Part shown: positions 26,269 through 34,275 of the stretch, one piece after another
How positions within the stretch are numbered: position 1 is the stretch's first letter
Layout of the letters: each line of letters opens with the position of its first letter
Origin: Thermus sediminis
GTDB lineage: Bacteria > Deinococcota > Deinococci > Deinococcales > Thermaceae
Reading direction: 5' to 3'
Length of the DNA: 64,000 bases
Assembly: GCF_003426945.1 (NCBI RefSeq)
Contig: NZ_QURO01000004.1
Location: 1,471,001 to 1,535,000 of the forward strand
Notes under the pieces: generated by a model
The model's input: the letters and a program-made list of their open reading frames with translations, nothing else
The model's database searches: none
What the model was told of the DNA's origin: nothing
Program-made: the position numbers and the translations under genes

Positions 26269-27099
26269 GTGAAGGTGGTGCGTGCCGTGGCCGACCTGTG
26301 GGGGGCCCTGCCCCAGGGAGGGGTGGGCTTTGTTCCCACCATGGGCTACCTTCACCGGGGGCACCTGGCCCTAGTGGAAAGGGCCCGCCGGGAAAACCCC
26401 TTCGTGGTGGTGTCCATCTTCGTCAACCCCTTGCAGTTTGGCCCTGGGGAGGACTACCACCGCTACCCCCGGGACCTCTCCCGGGACTGGGCCCTCTTGG
26501 AGGAGGCGGGGGTGGATCTCCTGTTCGCCCCGGGGGTGGAGGAGATCTACCCCCGGGGTTTCGCCACCCGGGTCCAAGTGGAGGGTTCCCTCACCGCCCT
26601 TTGGGAGGGGGAGGTCCGCCCCGGGCACTTCCAGGGGGTGGCCACGGTGGTGGCCCGGCTCTTTCTCTTGGTGAGGCCCGAGCGGGCCTACTTTGGCGAA
26701 AAGGACTACCAGCAGCTTCTTGTTATCCGCAAGATGGTCAAGGATCTGGGCTTCCCCCTCGAGGTGGTGGGGGTGCCCACGGTGCGGGAGGAGGATGGCC
26801 TGGCCCTCTCCAGCCGCAACGTCTACCTCTCCCCGGAGACCAGGCAGAAGGCTTCTGTCCTGTACCAGGCCCTTCTGGCCATGCGGGAGGTGGCCCTCTC
26901 GGGGGGTGGCGTGGCCGAGGCCCTGGAAGCAGGGGAGAGGGTCCTAGAGGGGGTGCCCCAGTTCCGCCCCGACTACCTGGCCATCGTCCACCCCGAAACC
27001 CTCCTGCCCCTTTCCCGCATCCTTCCCGGAGCCCGGGGCCTCGTGGCGGGGCGGTTCCCCGAGGTCAGGCTCATCGACAACCTGGAGGTGTACCCGTGA
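26269..27099 (+). CDS. panC: Pantothenate synthetase
   Basis: 276 residues. It condenses pantoate and beta-alanine with ATP to pantothenate, for CoA synthesis. Visible: PTMGYLHRGHLAL (residues about 24-36, with the HxGH nucleotide motif), SIFVNPLQFGPGEDYHRYPR, FGEKDYQQL and SSRNVYL. GTG start, leaderless from the TATACT seven bases before. The GTG of pilT overlaps its TGA (GTGA), so the two genes are coupled even though functions differ. Confidence 0.96.
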   Translation: MKVVRAVADLWGALPQGGVGFVPTMGYLHRGHLALVERARRENPFVVVSIFVNPLQFGPGEDYHRYPRDLSRDWALLEEAGVDLLFAPGVEEIYPRGFATRVQVEGSLTALWEGEVRPGHFQGVATVVARLFLLVRPERAYFGEKDYQQLLVIRKMVKDLGFPLEVVGVPTVREEDGLALSSRNVYLSPETRQKASVLYQALLAMREVALSGGGVAEALEAGERVLEGVPQFRPDYLAIVHPETLLPLSRILPGARGLVAGRFPEVRLIDNLEVYP

Positions 27100-28205
27100 G
27101 CGAGGCCTTCCCGCAAGAGGGCAGGCAAAGCCTCTTGGAGATGCTCAAGGCCATGGTCCAGGCCCGGGCCTCGGACATCCACCTGCAGGCGGGGGCCCCA
27201 CCCATGGTCCGGGTGGACGGCAAGCTCAGGCCCCTCACGGGCCGCCCCCTCACCCCCAAGGACACCGAGGCCATCGCCAAGGCCCTCCTCACCCCGGAGC
27301 AACAGGAGGAGCTGGAGTACCGCAAGGAGATGGACTTCGCCTACACCATCCCCGGGGTGGCCCGCTTCCGCTGCAACCTCATGAGGCAGCGGGGAAGCTT
27401 CGGCCTGGTCATGCGCGTGGTCTCCGAGGTCATCCCCAGCTTTGAGGCCTTGGGCCTGCCCCGGGAGACCCTGGAGGGCTTGGCAGCCAGGGAAAGGGGC
27501 CTCATCCTGGTCACGGGGCCCACGGGAAGCGGCAAGAGCACCACATTGGCCGCCATCATTGACCACATCAACCTGCACTATGCCAAGAACATCATCACCA
27601 TTGAGGACCCCATAGAGTTCCTGCACCGGCACAAGAAGAGCTTGGTGGTCCAGCGGGAGGTGGGCCTGGACACGGACAGCTTCTACTCCGGGATCAAGTA
27701 CGCCATGCGCCAGGACCCGGACGTAATCCTGATCGGGGAGATGCGGGACAAGGAAACGGTGGAGGCCGCCCTCATGGCCGCCCAGACGGGCCACCTGGTC
27801 CTCTCCACCCTGCACACCCTGGACGCTTGGCGCACCATCAACCGGGTCATTGACTTTTTCCCCTTGCACGAGCACGGGCAGGTGCGGATCCTCCTGGCCG
27901 AGTCCCTTCTCGGCATCCTCTCCCAGAGGCTCCTGCCCCGGGCGGACGGGACGGGGCGGGTCCTGGCCCTCGAGGTCCTCATCGCCACCCCCTACGTGCG
28001 GGAGCTCATCAAGGACGAGGACAAGACCCCCCAGATCAAAGAAGCCATGATGGAGGGCTCCATCCACGGGATGCGCACCTTTGACCAGCACCTGGTGGAG
28101 CTCTACAAGGAGGGCCTCATCTCCCTGGAGGACGCCCTTTCCGCCGCCACCAGCCCCCACGAGTTCCGGCTCCTCCTCACCAAGGCCACGGGGCAGGCCT
28201 ACTGA
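27096..28205 (+). CDS. pilT: Type IV pilus retraction ATPase PilT
   Basis: 369 residues. A hexameric ATPase that depolymerises type IV pili, driving twitching motility and DNA uptake. Features: N-terminal PAS-like domain with DIHLQAGAPPMVRVDG; Walker A GPTGSGKST (about residue 140); Asp box ITIEDPIEFLH; Walker B ILIGEMRD; His box QTGHLVLSTLHT; and AIRNLIRE-type end not obvious. GTG start overlaps the panC stop with GGAGGTG upstream. Length and ASDIHLQ motif favour PilT/PilU over PilB. The palindromic element C follows its stop. Confidence 0.93.
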   Translation: MSEAFPQEGRQSLLEMLKAMVQARASDIHLQAGAPPMVRVDGKLRPLTGRPLTPKDTEAIAKALLTPEQQEELEYRKEMDFAYTIPGVARFRCNLMRQRGSFGLVMRVVSEVIPSFEALGLPRETLEGLAARERGLILVTGPTGSGKSTTLAAIIDHINLHYAKNIITIEDPIEFLHRHKKSLVVQREVGLDTDSFYSGIKYAMRQDPDVILIGEMRDKETVEAALMAAQTGHLVLSTLHTLDAWRTINRVIDFFPLHEHGQVRILLAESLLGILSQRLLPRADGTGRVLALEVLIATPYVRELIKDEDKTPQIKEAMMEGSIHGMRTFDQHLVELYKEGLISLEDALSAATSPHEFRLLLTKATGQAY

Positions 28206-28264
28206 GTATCCCGCCTTGGCCCTCGCCGTATCCCGCCTTGGCCCTCGCCACGGCGGGGGCCCCG
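28206..28264 (+). repeat. Palindromic intergenic element, copy C, with an exact 22-bp tandem duplication of its left arm
   Basis: Positions 28206-28227 are repeated exactly at 28228-28249; the right arm ACGGCGGGGGCCCC (28250-28263) follows once. Either left arm can pair with the right arm (CCCGCC/GGCGGG plus TGGC/GCCA, one mismatch). The usual single-copy form is seen near 18356. Confidence 0.75.
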
Positions 28265-28319
28265 GAAAGCGCCCAGGCGGGCTCCGCGCGTTGGGCAGCC
28301 TGGGCGCGGGCACTTGGAT

Positions 28320-28350
28320 TTCCACGCTTCCATGGGGGTCCGGGTATAAT
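28320..28350 (+). promoter_or_regulatory. Promoter of the aldolase gene
   Basis: A perfect TATAAT (28345-28350) with TTCCAC (28320-28325) 19 bp upstream. About ten bases of leader follow, containing the ribosome site GGAGGT. Confidence 0.65.
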
Positions 28351-28367
28351 CCGGGCCGGAGGTGCCT

Positions 28368-29285
28368 ATGCTGGTCACGGGTTTGGAGATCCTGAAGCGG
28401 GCGCGGGAAGGGGGCTATGGGGTGGGGGCCTTCAACGTGAACAACATGGAGTTCCTCCAGGCGGTCCTCGAGGCCGCCGAGGAGGGAAGAAGCCCGGTGA
28501 TCCTGGCCCTCTCCGAGGGGGCCATGAAGTACGGGGGCCGGGCCCTGACCCTCATGGCCATAGAGCTGGCCAAAGAGGCCCGGGTGCCGGTGGCCGTCCA
28601 CCTGGACCACGGGTCTAGCTACGAGGGCGTGCTGAAGGCCCTCCGGGCGGGCTTCACCAGCGTCATGATCGACAAGTCCCACGAGGACTTTGAGACCAAC
28701 GTAAAGGAGACCAAGCGGGTGGTGGAGGTGGCCCACGCCGTGGGGGTCACGGTGGAGGCGGAGCTGGGGCGGCTTGCCGGCATTGAGGAACACGTGGCCG
28801 TGGACGAGAAGGACGCCCTCCTCACCAACCCCGAGGAGGCCCGCCTCTTCATGGAGCGGACGGGGGCCGACTACCTGGCGGTGGCCATCGGCACCAGCCA
28901 CGGGGCCTACAAGGGGAAGGGGAGGCCCTTCATCGACCATCCCCGGCTGGAGAGGATCGCCAAGCTGGTCCCCGCCCCCCTGGTCCTCCACGGGGCGAGC
29001 GCCGTGCCCCCGGAGCTGGTGGAGCGCTTCCGCGCCTCGGGAGGGGAGATCGGGGAGGCTGCGGGCATCCACCCCGAGGACATCCAGAAGGCCATCTCCC
29101 TAGGGATCGCCAAGATCAACACCGACACCGACCTGCGCCTAGCCTTCGCCGCCCTCATTCGGGAGACCCTCCATAAGAACCCCAAGGAGTTTGACCCCAG
29201 GAAGTACCTGGGCCCGGCCCGGGAGGCGGTGAAGGAGGTGGTGAAGAGCCGCATGGAGCTCTTCGGCTCCGTGGGCCGGGCCTAG
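28368..29285 (+). CDS. fba: Class II fructose-1,6-bisphosphate aldolase
   Basis: 305 residues, the length I remember for the Thermus aquaticus enzyme, whose N-terminus MLVTGLEILK is the same. A metal-dependent aldolase of glycolysis/gluconeogenesis. Landmarks: GAFNVNNMEFLQA, the zinc region VAVHLDHGSSYE, SVMIDKSHEDFETN, EAELGRLAGIEEHV, GTSHGAYKG, VLHGASAVP and KINTDTDLRLAF with the phosphate-binding residues. The ATG at 28368 follows GGAGGT; a GTG two codons earlier overlaps the ribosome site and is less likely. Confidence 0.97.
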   Translation: MLVTGLEILKRAREGGYGVGAFNVNNMEFLQAVLEAAEEGRSPVILALSEGAMKYGGRALTLMAIELAKEARVPVAVHLDHGSSYEGVLKALRAGFTSVMIDKSHEDFETNVKETKRVVEVAHAVGVTVEAELGRLAGIEEHVAVDEKDALLTNPEEARLFMERTGADYLAVAIGTSHGAYKGKGRPFIDHPRLERIAKLVPAPLVLHGASAVPPELVERFRASGGEIGEAAGIHPEDIQKAISLGIAKINTDTDLRLAFAALIRETLHKNPKEFDPRKYLGPAREAVKEVVKSRMELFGSVGRA

Positions 29286-29305
29286 GGGGCTTTTCCAAAA
29301 ACCCC
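29283..29305 (+). terminator. Weak terminator-like hairpin after fba
   Basis: AGGGG-GC-TTTT-CC-AAAA-A-CCCCT can fold into a stem with small internal loops immediately after the fba stop. Confidence is low because there is no clean T-run. Confidence 0.3.
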
Positions 29306-29337
29306 TCTGCGCTTTGGGCGGGCCTTTTGGGGGGTAT

Positions 29338-29829
29338 TTAGTCCCAGGCGATCCTCACCCCGGGGAAGGCTAGGGGTTCCGCCCCCTCCCCGGGGAGGGA
29401 AATCCCATGCTCCGTGTACACCCCCTCCTTGGGGTGGCGGAAGGCGGGGAGGAGGTTCCGTTCCAGGTCCAGGGGCCAGACCTAGGGAATGCCCGCTCTG
29501 GCGTAGATGGGAAGCTTTCTTCCTTGGTCGTGGTCCGCCCCCTCCACGAGGAGGAGGACATCCTCCGGGGTGGGGAGGGCCTCTCCGGAGTCCCTGGGCC
29601 TTAGGAGGGCCAGGTCCGGCCGGGGTTCCGAGTGGGGAGGGATGCGGACGGGGTTTTGGGGCTAGACCCCCCTGGTCTCCCAGGGCCTCCAGGAAGGCCC
29701 GGAGGGGCTTTGCCACCTTCCGGGCGTGCTTGGCATCTCGTAGACCTCCCCCTCCAGGAGCTCCACGTTCTTGACCCCCTGGAAAAGCCTTTCCTAGGTC
29801 TCCAAACCGAAGCGGTACCAGGTGGCCAT
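29338..29829 (-). pseudogene. Decayed Uma2 (DUF820) family gene, PD-(D/E)XK nuclease-like
   Basis: The minus strand carries the remains of a Uma2-family protein. From the ATG at 29829 it reads MATWYRFGLET, stop, then GVKNVELLEGEVYEM; after a frame change, HARKVAKPLRAFLEALGD; then in a third frame HSEPRPDLALLRPRD, EDVLLLVEGAD, a short deletion, RKLPIYARAGIP, a stop, VWPLDLE, and a TAA at 29338. These are the conserved segments of the family in the right order, including the acidic D and E/K positions of the nuclease-like core. At least one in-frame stop near the start, frameshifts around 29740-29650 and a stop near 29487 make it non-functional. Uma2 genes are abundant in Thermus and Cyanobacteria; function unknown. 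Confidence 0.85.
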
Positions 29830-29851
29830 GCCCTCGGCGTAGCATGGGGCC

Positions 29852-31123
29852 ATGAACCCCGTGCGCTTCATCCAGGCCAAACGGGACGGCCTGGCCCACA
29901 CCCGGGAGGAGATGGCGGCCTTCCTCCTGGGCTACCTGAAGGAGGAGGTCCCCGACTACCAGGTCTCCGCCTGGCTCATGGCCGTCTTCTTCCGGGGGCT
30001 TTCCCCTGAGGAGACCCTCTGGCTCACGGAGATCATGGCCCATTCCGGTAAGGTCCTGGACCTCTCCCACCTCCCCCATCCCGTGGACAAGCACTCCTCC
30101 GGGGGGGTGGGGGACAAGACCACCTTAGTGGTGGGGCCCATCCTGGCCGCGAGCGGGTGCACCTTCGCCAAGATGTCGGGCCGGGGCCTGGCCCACACCG
30201 GGGGGACCATTGACAAGCTGGAGTCCGTCCCGGGCTGGCGGGGGGAGATGACGGAAGGGGAGTTCTTGGAAAGGGCGAGGAGGGTGGGCCTGGTCATCGC
30301 CGCCCAAAGCGGGGACCTGGCCCCCCTGGACGGGAGGCTTTACGCCCTACGCGACGTGACCGCCACCGTGGAGGGCCTCCCCTTGATCGCGAGCTCCATC
30401 ATGAGCAAAAAGCTCGCCGCCGGGGCCAGGAGCATCGTCTTGGACGTGAAGGTGGGCAAAGGGGCCTTCATGAAGACCCTCGAGGCCGCCCGCGCCCTGG
30501 CCGAGGCCATGGTGGCCATCGGGCAGGGGGCCGGGCGCCGGGTGCGGGCCCTCCTCACGGGCATGGAAGCCCCCTTGGGGAGGGCGGTGGGAAACGCCCT
30601 GGAGGTGCGGGAGGCCATCCTCGCCCTCAAGGGGGAGGGCCCTGAGGACCTCCTGGAGGTGGCCCTCGCCCTGGCGGAGGAGGCCCTGAGGCTGGAGGGG
30701 CTAGACCCTGGCCTTGCCCGGAAGGCCCTGGAGGAGGGGCGGGCCCTGGAGAAGTTCCAGGCCTTCCTCGAGGCCCAGGGCGGGGACCCAAGGGTGGTGG
30801 AGGACCCCTCCCTCCTTCCCCTCGGGGAAGAGCTTCCCCTCCTCTCCCCGGAAGAGGGGGTGGTCCAGGAGGTGGACGCCCTCAAGGTGGGCTTCGCCGT
30901 CCTGGCCCTGGGCGGGGGGCGGCTTAGGAAGGGGGAGGCCGTCGACCACGGGGTGGGGGTCCAGCTCCTGAAGAGGCCCGGGGACCGGGTGGAAAGGGGG
31001 GAGGCCCTGGCCCTCCTCTACCACCGGAACCGGGGCTTGGAGGAGGCCCTGGCCCACCTCCGGGAGGCCTTCCGCCTGGGGGAGGCCGCCAGGCCCCTGC
31101 CCCTGGTCCTGGACAGGGTCTAG
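29852..31123 (+). CDS. deoA: Pyrimidine-nucleoside (thymidine) phosphorylase
   Basis: 423 residues of nucleoside phosphorylase family II. It splits thymidine/uridine with phosphate to base and (deoxy)ribose-1-phosphate in salvage. Domains: helical N-terminal dimer domain (1-70), central alpha/beta phosphate domain with [30 protein letters not shown] and [11 protein letters not shown] (thymine binding), and a C-terminal domain that begins about residue 345. The ATG is six bases after TAGCAT (29840-29845), which lies at the very start of the neighbouring pseudogene. AnmK or deoC are not adjacent. Confidence 0.95.
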   Translation: MNPVRFIQAKRDGLAHTREEMAAFLLGYLKEEVPDYQVSAWLMAVFFRGLSPEETLWLTEIMAHSGKVLDLSHLPHPVDKHSSGGVGDKTTLVVGPILAASGCTFAKMSGRGLAHTGGTIDKLESVPGWRGEMTEGEFLERARRVGLVIAAQSGDLAPLDGRLYALRDVTATVEGLPLIASSIMSKKLAAGARSIVLDVKVGKGAFMKTLEAARALAEAMVAIGQGAGRRVRALLTGMEAPLGRAVGNALEVREAILALKGEGPEDLLEVALALAEEALRLEGLDPGLARKALEEGRALEKFQAFLEAQGGDPRVVEDPSLLPLGEELPLLSPEEGVVQEVDALKVGFAVLALGGGRLRKGEAVDHGVGVQLLKRPGDRVERGEALALLYHRNRGLEEALAHLREAFRLGEAARPLPLVLDRV

Positions 31124-31137
31124 GCCTGGGGTATACT
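31110..31137 (+). promoter_or_regulatory. Promoter for the M23 peptidase-bactofilin-acc cluster
   Basis: TGGACA (31110-31115), 16-bp spacer, TATACT (31132-31137) and the ATG eight bases later. The -35 lies in the end of deoA. Confidence 0.65.
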
Positions 31138-31145
31138 CCTTGGGG

Positions 31146-32042
31146 ATGAAAAGGCGGCCTGCCCGCTACACCCTCCTCCTCACCCGAAGCGGCGGGGGGA
31201 GCCGGGCTCTGAGCCTGCCCGGCTGGACCTTGGTCCTCCTCCTAGGCCTACTCGTCCTTTGGAGTGGGGCCAACCTCTACTTCTGGCACCGGGCCCGGGA
31301 GGCCAGGGCCCTGGAGGCCCGCATCCAGGCCCTCTCCCAGGAGGCCCGGCGGCTCTCCCTGGCCCTCGAGGCGGAAAAGGCCAAGAACCGGGCCCTTGCC
31401 CAAGAGGCGGAGCGCACCAAGCAGGACCTGGAGGCCCTGAAGAAGGCCATTGAGGAGCTCCGCCGCCGGGCGGGGCTTTCCCCCATCAACGCCCTTCCCG
31501 TGCGCTACGGGGGAGGGCAGGGGGGTGGGGTCATGGAGGGGTGGGCCGAGGTGCGGGCTTGGGTCCTGGACCTGGAGCGCCAGCTTTGGGAGCTCACCCC
31601 TGCCCTGGAACGCACCCTGGAGGTGGAGCGAAGCCTGCCCCGGGGTCTCCCCCTCCAGGGCCATCAGGGGATCACCTCCCCCTTTGGCACCCGGAGAAAC
31701 CCCTTCGGCCCCGGCTTGGAGTTCCACGACGGCCTGGACTTCGCCGCCCCCTACGGCACCCCCGTCCACGCCACCGGGGCGGGGGTGGTGGCCCGGGCGG
31801 GCTGGATGGGCCCCTACGGCCTCGCCGTCCTCCTGGACCACGGGACTGGTTACCAGACCCTCTACGGCCACCTCTCCCGCCTCCGGGTGCGCCCTGGGGA
31901 GCGGGTGGATAGGGGGCAGGTCCTGGGGTATGTGGGCTCCACGGGCCGCTCCACGGGACCCCACCTCCACTACGGCGTCTACCGCCAGGGCGTGGCCGTA
32001 GACCCCAGGCCCTACCTGGACCCTGCTTGGGCCGCTCGGTAG
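31146..32042 (+). CDS. Membrane-anchored M23 family peptidoglycan endopeptidase
   Basis: 298 residues. N-terminal cytoplasmic basic stretch, one membrane helix (about 27-46), a coiled coil (about 50-105, rich in EAR/LEA), then a LytM/M23 metallopeptidase domain (about 175-295). Zinc ligands are visible: His and Asp in EFHDGLDFAAPYGTPV, and His-x-His in TGPHLHYGV. It is predicted to cut peptide cross-links in peptidoglycan outside the membrane. The ATG at 31146 fits the promoter; a TTG two codons earlier would lie too close to the -10. The bactofilin gene follows after one base; this pairing is widespread and points to shape control. Confidence 0.9.
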   Translation: MKRRPARYTLLLTRSGGGSRALSLPGWTLVLLLGLLVLWSGANLYFWHRAREARALEARIQALSQEARRLSLALEAEKAKNRALAQEAERTKQDLEALKKAIEELRRRAGLSPINALPVRYGGGQGGGVMEGWAEVRAWVLDLERQLWELTPALERTLEVERSLPRGLPLQGHQGITSPFGTRRNPFGPGLEFHDGLDFAAPYGTPVHATGAGVVARAGWMGPYGLAVLLDHGTGYQTLYGHLSRLRVRPGERVDRGQVLGYVGSTGRSTGPHLHYGVYRQGVAVDPRPYLDPAWAAR

Positions 32043-32043
32043 A

Positions 32044-32415
32044 ATGGGGCGGATGCTGGGCAGAAAGGAGCGCGTCCTCACCTATCTGGGCCCGGAGACC
32101 GAGGTCCTGGGGGACCTCAAGGCCAGGGGCCAGGTGCGCATAGACGGCCTGGTGCGGGGCTCCCTCCGGGTGGAGGGGGAGCTGGAGGTGGGGCGCACGG
32201 GCCGGGTGGAAGGGGAAAGGATTGAGGCCAAGGCGGTGCAGGTCCACGGGGAGGTGAGGGCGGACCTGGTGGCGGACAAGGTCTTCCTGGCCAAGACCGC
32301 CCGCCTCACCGGCAACGTCCGGACCCAGGCCCTGGAGGTGGAGGCGGGGGCGGTTTTCATCGGCCAGAGCCTCGCCGGGGAGGCCCGGGCCCTCGAGGCC
32401 CCCAAGGAGGCGTGA
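32044..32415 (+). CDS. bacA: Bactofilin
   Basis: 123 residues, matching the size of the structurally studied Thermus bactofilin as I recall. A single right-handed beta-helix of short repeated strands (for example VRIDGLVRGSLRVEGELEVGR) that polymerises head-to-head without nucleotides; N- and C-terminal tails are short and an N-terminal amphipathic bit (MGRMLGRKERVL) may touch the membrane. It starts one base after the M23 peptidase gene and ends at the first base before accD. Bactofilins recruit or position M23 enzymes, in line with the gene pair. Confidence 0.93.
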   Translation: MGRMLGRKERVLTYLGPETEVLGDLKARGQVRIDGLVRGSLRVEGELEVGRTGRVEGERIEAKAVQVHGEVRADLVADKVFLAKTARLTGNVRTQALEVEAGAVFIGQSLAGEARALEAPKEA

Positions 32416-33273
32416 ATGGCCCTGGAAAGGCTTTTCCGGAGGAGGCGCCCCAGCGGGGAAAACCGCGATGTCCCTGAGCTTTGGACCAAGTGCGAGGCCT
32501 GCGGGGCTCAGCTTTACAAAAAGGAGCTTCGGGAGAACCTGGGGGTCTGCCCCAAGTGCGGCCACCACCACCGCATGCCTGCGGGGGAACGCGTGGACAT
32601 GCTGGCCGACCCTGGCACCTTCCAGGAGACCACCCACCTAAGGCCCCTGGACCCCCTGGGCTTCGTGGACACCAAGCCCTACGGGGAAAGGCTTAGGGCC
32701 TACCAGGAGGAGACGGGGCGGCCCGACGCCATCCTGGGGGGGATCTGCACCATCGGAGGGGTGCCTGCGGTCCTCCTGGTCATGGACTACGCCTTCGCCG
32801 GGGGGTCCATGGGCAGCGTGGTGGGGGAGGAGATCGCCCGGGGGGCGGAGCGGGCGGCGGAGGAGGGGCGGGCCCTGGTCATCGTGGCCGCCTCCGGGGG
32901 GGCCAGGATGCAGGAGGCCGCCCTCTCCCTCATGCAGATGGCCAAGACGGTGATGAGCCTGGATCTCCTCTGGAAAAGGCGCCTCCCCTACGTGTCCGTC
33001 CTCACCGACCCCACCACCGGGGGGGTCACGGCCAGCTTCGCCGCCCTGGCCGACGTCATCCTCGCCGAGCCCGGGGCCCTGATCGGCTTCGCCGGGCCTA
33101 GGGTCATCCGGCAGACCATCCGCCAGGAGCTTCCCGAGGGCTTCCAACGCTCGGAGTTCCTCCTCAAGCACGGGATGGTGGACCGGGTCACGGACCGCAG
33201 GAAGCTGAAGGGGGAAGTGGCCCTGGTCCTCCGCCACCTGCACCCTGGAGTCCCCTATGGCGCTGGAGTTTGA
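32416..33273 (+). CDS. accD: Acetyl-CoA carboxylase carboxyltransferase subunit beta
   Basis: 285 residues. Together with AccA it transfers the carboxyl group from biotin to acetyl-CoA, giving malonyl-CoA for fatty acid synthesis. The N-terminal four-Cys zinc finger is present (KCEACG at about 23-28 and CPKCGHHHR at about 43-51), followed by the crotonase-type core with [25 protein letters not shown] and [14 protein letters not shown]. The ATG directly follows the bactofilin stop. Its last 17 bases overlap accA. Having accD and accA adjacent is common. Confidence 0.96.
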   Translation: MALERLFRRRRPSGENRDVPELWTKCEACGAQLYKKELRENLGVCPKCGHHHRMPAGERVDMLADPGTFQETTHLRPLDPLGFVDTKPYGERLRAYQEETGRPDAILGGICTIGGVPAVLLVMDYAFAGGSMGSVVGEEIARGAERAAEEGRALVIVAASGGARMQEAALSLMQMAKTVMSLDLLWKRRLPYVSVLTDPTTGGVTASFAALADVILAEPGALIGFAGPRVIRQTIRQELPEGFQRSEFLLKHGMVDRVTDRRKLKGEVALVLRHLHPGVPYGAGV

Positions 33274-34207
33274 AAGGCCCATCCTGGAGCTGGAGAAGCG
33301 CATCCAGGAGCTAAGGGAAACCGCCAGGACCACAGGGGTGGACCTGGAGCGGGAGGTCCGCCTCCTGGAGGAGCGCCTGGCCCGCCTCAAAAGGGAGACC
33401 TACGCCAACCTCACCCCCTGGCAGCGGGTCCAGCTGGCGCGGGCCCCTGGGCGGCCCACCACTTTGGACGTCCTGGAGAGGGCCTTCCAGGACTTCCTGG
33501 AACTCCACGGGGACCGGGCCTTCGCCGATGACCCCGCCGTCGTGGGGGGGCTGGCCTACCTGGAGGGCCATAAGGTGGTGGTGGTGGGGCACCAGAAGGG
33601 GCGGGACACCAAGGAGAACCTCCTCCGCAACTTCGGCATGCCCCACCCCGAGGGGTACCGCAAGGCCATGCGCCTCATGGATCTGGCGGACCGCTTCGGC
33701 TACCCCTTCTTGAGCTTTATCGACACCCCGGGGGCCTACCCGGGGGTTTCCGCCGAGGAGCGGGGCCAGGCCTGGGTCATCGCCCAGAGCCTCCAGCGGA
33801 TGAGCCGCCTAAGGGTGCCGGCCATCGCCCTCATCCTGGGGGAGGGGGGCAGCGGGGGGGCCTTGGCCATCGCGGTGGCCAACCGGGTCCTCATCATGGA
33901 AAACGCCTGGTACTCCGTGATCAGCCCCGAGTCCTGCGCCGCCATCCTCTGGAGGGACGCCAAGGAGGCCCCCAAGGCTGCCGAGGCCCTGAGGCTCACC
34001 GCCAAGGACCTCCTGGCCTTTGGGGTGGTGGATGGCATCGTCCCCGAGCCCGAGGGTGGGGCCCACAAGGACCCGGAGGCCGCCATCAAGAACATCAAGG
34101 AGGCCCTCCTCAAGGCCCTGGAGGAGCTTAGGGGCCTCTCCCCTGAGGCCCTCCTCCAGGACCGCTACCGCCGCTTCCGCTCCTTGGGGGTCTTCGCCGA
34201 GCCTTAA
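33257..34207 (+). CDS. accA: Acetyl-CoA carboxylase carboxyltransferase subunit alpha
   Basis: 316 residues. Partner of AccD in the carboxyltransferase heterotetramer. N-terminal helical part beginning [17 protein letters not shown], then [54 protein letters not shown] (CoA and biotin side), DTPGAYPG and [11 protein letters not shown]. Overlaps the end of accD by 17 bases, which ties their translation and helps equal stoichiometry. A hairpin CCCGGGC-TTTA-GCCTGGG (about 34244-34260) follows before the PEGA gene. Confidence 0.96.
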   Translation: MALEFERPILELEKRIQELRETARTTGVDLEREVRLLEERLARLKRETYANLTPWQRVQLARAPGRPTTLDVLERAFQDFLELHGDRAFADDPAVVGGLAYLEGHKVVVVGHQKGRDTKENLLRNFGMPHPEGYRKAMRLMDLADRFGYPFLSFIDTPGAYPGVSAEERGQAWVIAQSLQRMSRLRVPAIALILGEGGSGGALAIAVANRVLIMENAWYSVISPESCAAILWRDAKEAPKAAEALRLTAKDLLAFGVVDGIVPEPEGGAHKDPEAAIKNIKEALLKALEELRGLSPEALLQDRYRRFRSLGVFAEP

Positions 34208-34275
34208 GGGGCCTTGGCCTTCTTCCCTCAGGGCTTTCACACCCGGGCTTTAGCCTGGGGGTGGAGGTGAGGGAT

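Noticed and set aside
26298..27095. An open frame that continues upstream of pilT through panC
   Set aside because: Its translation in this part is Gly/Pro-rich shadow sequence of panC; PilT homology begins at the GTG at 27096, which has a good ribosome site.
34244..34260. Hairpin CCCGGGC-TTTA-GCCTGGG before the PEGA gene as another copy of the GGGGGCCCC element
   Set aside because: It lacks the GGGGGCCCC tail and the CCCC flank; it resembles only the second hairpin next to copy A.
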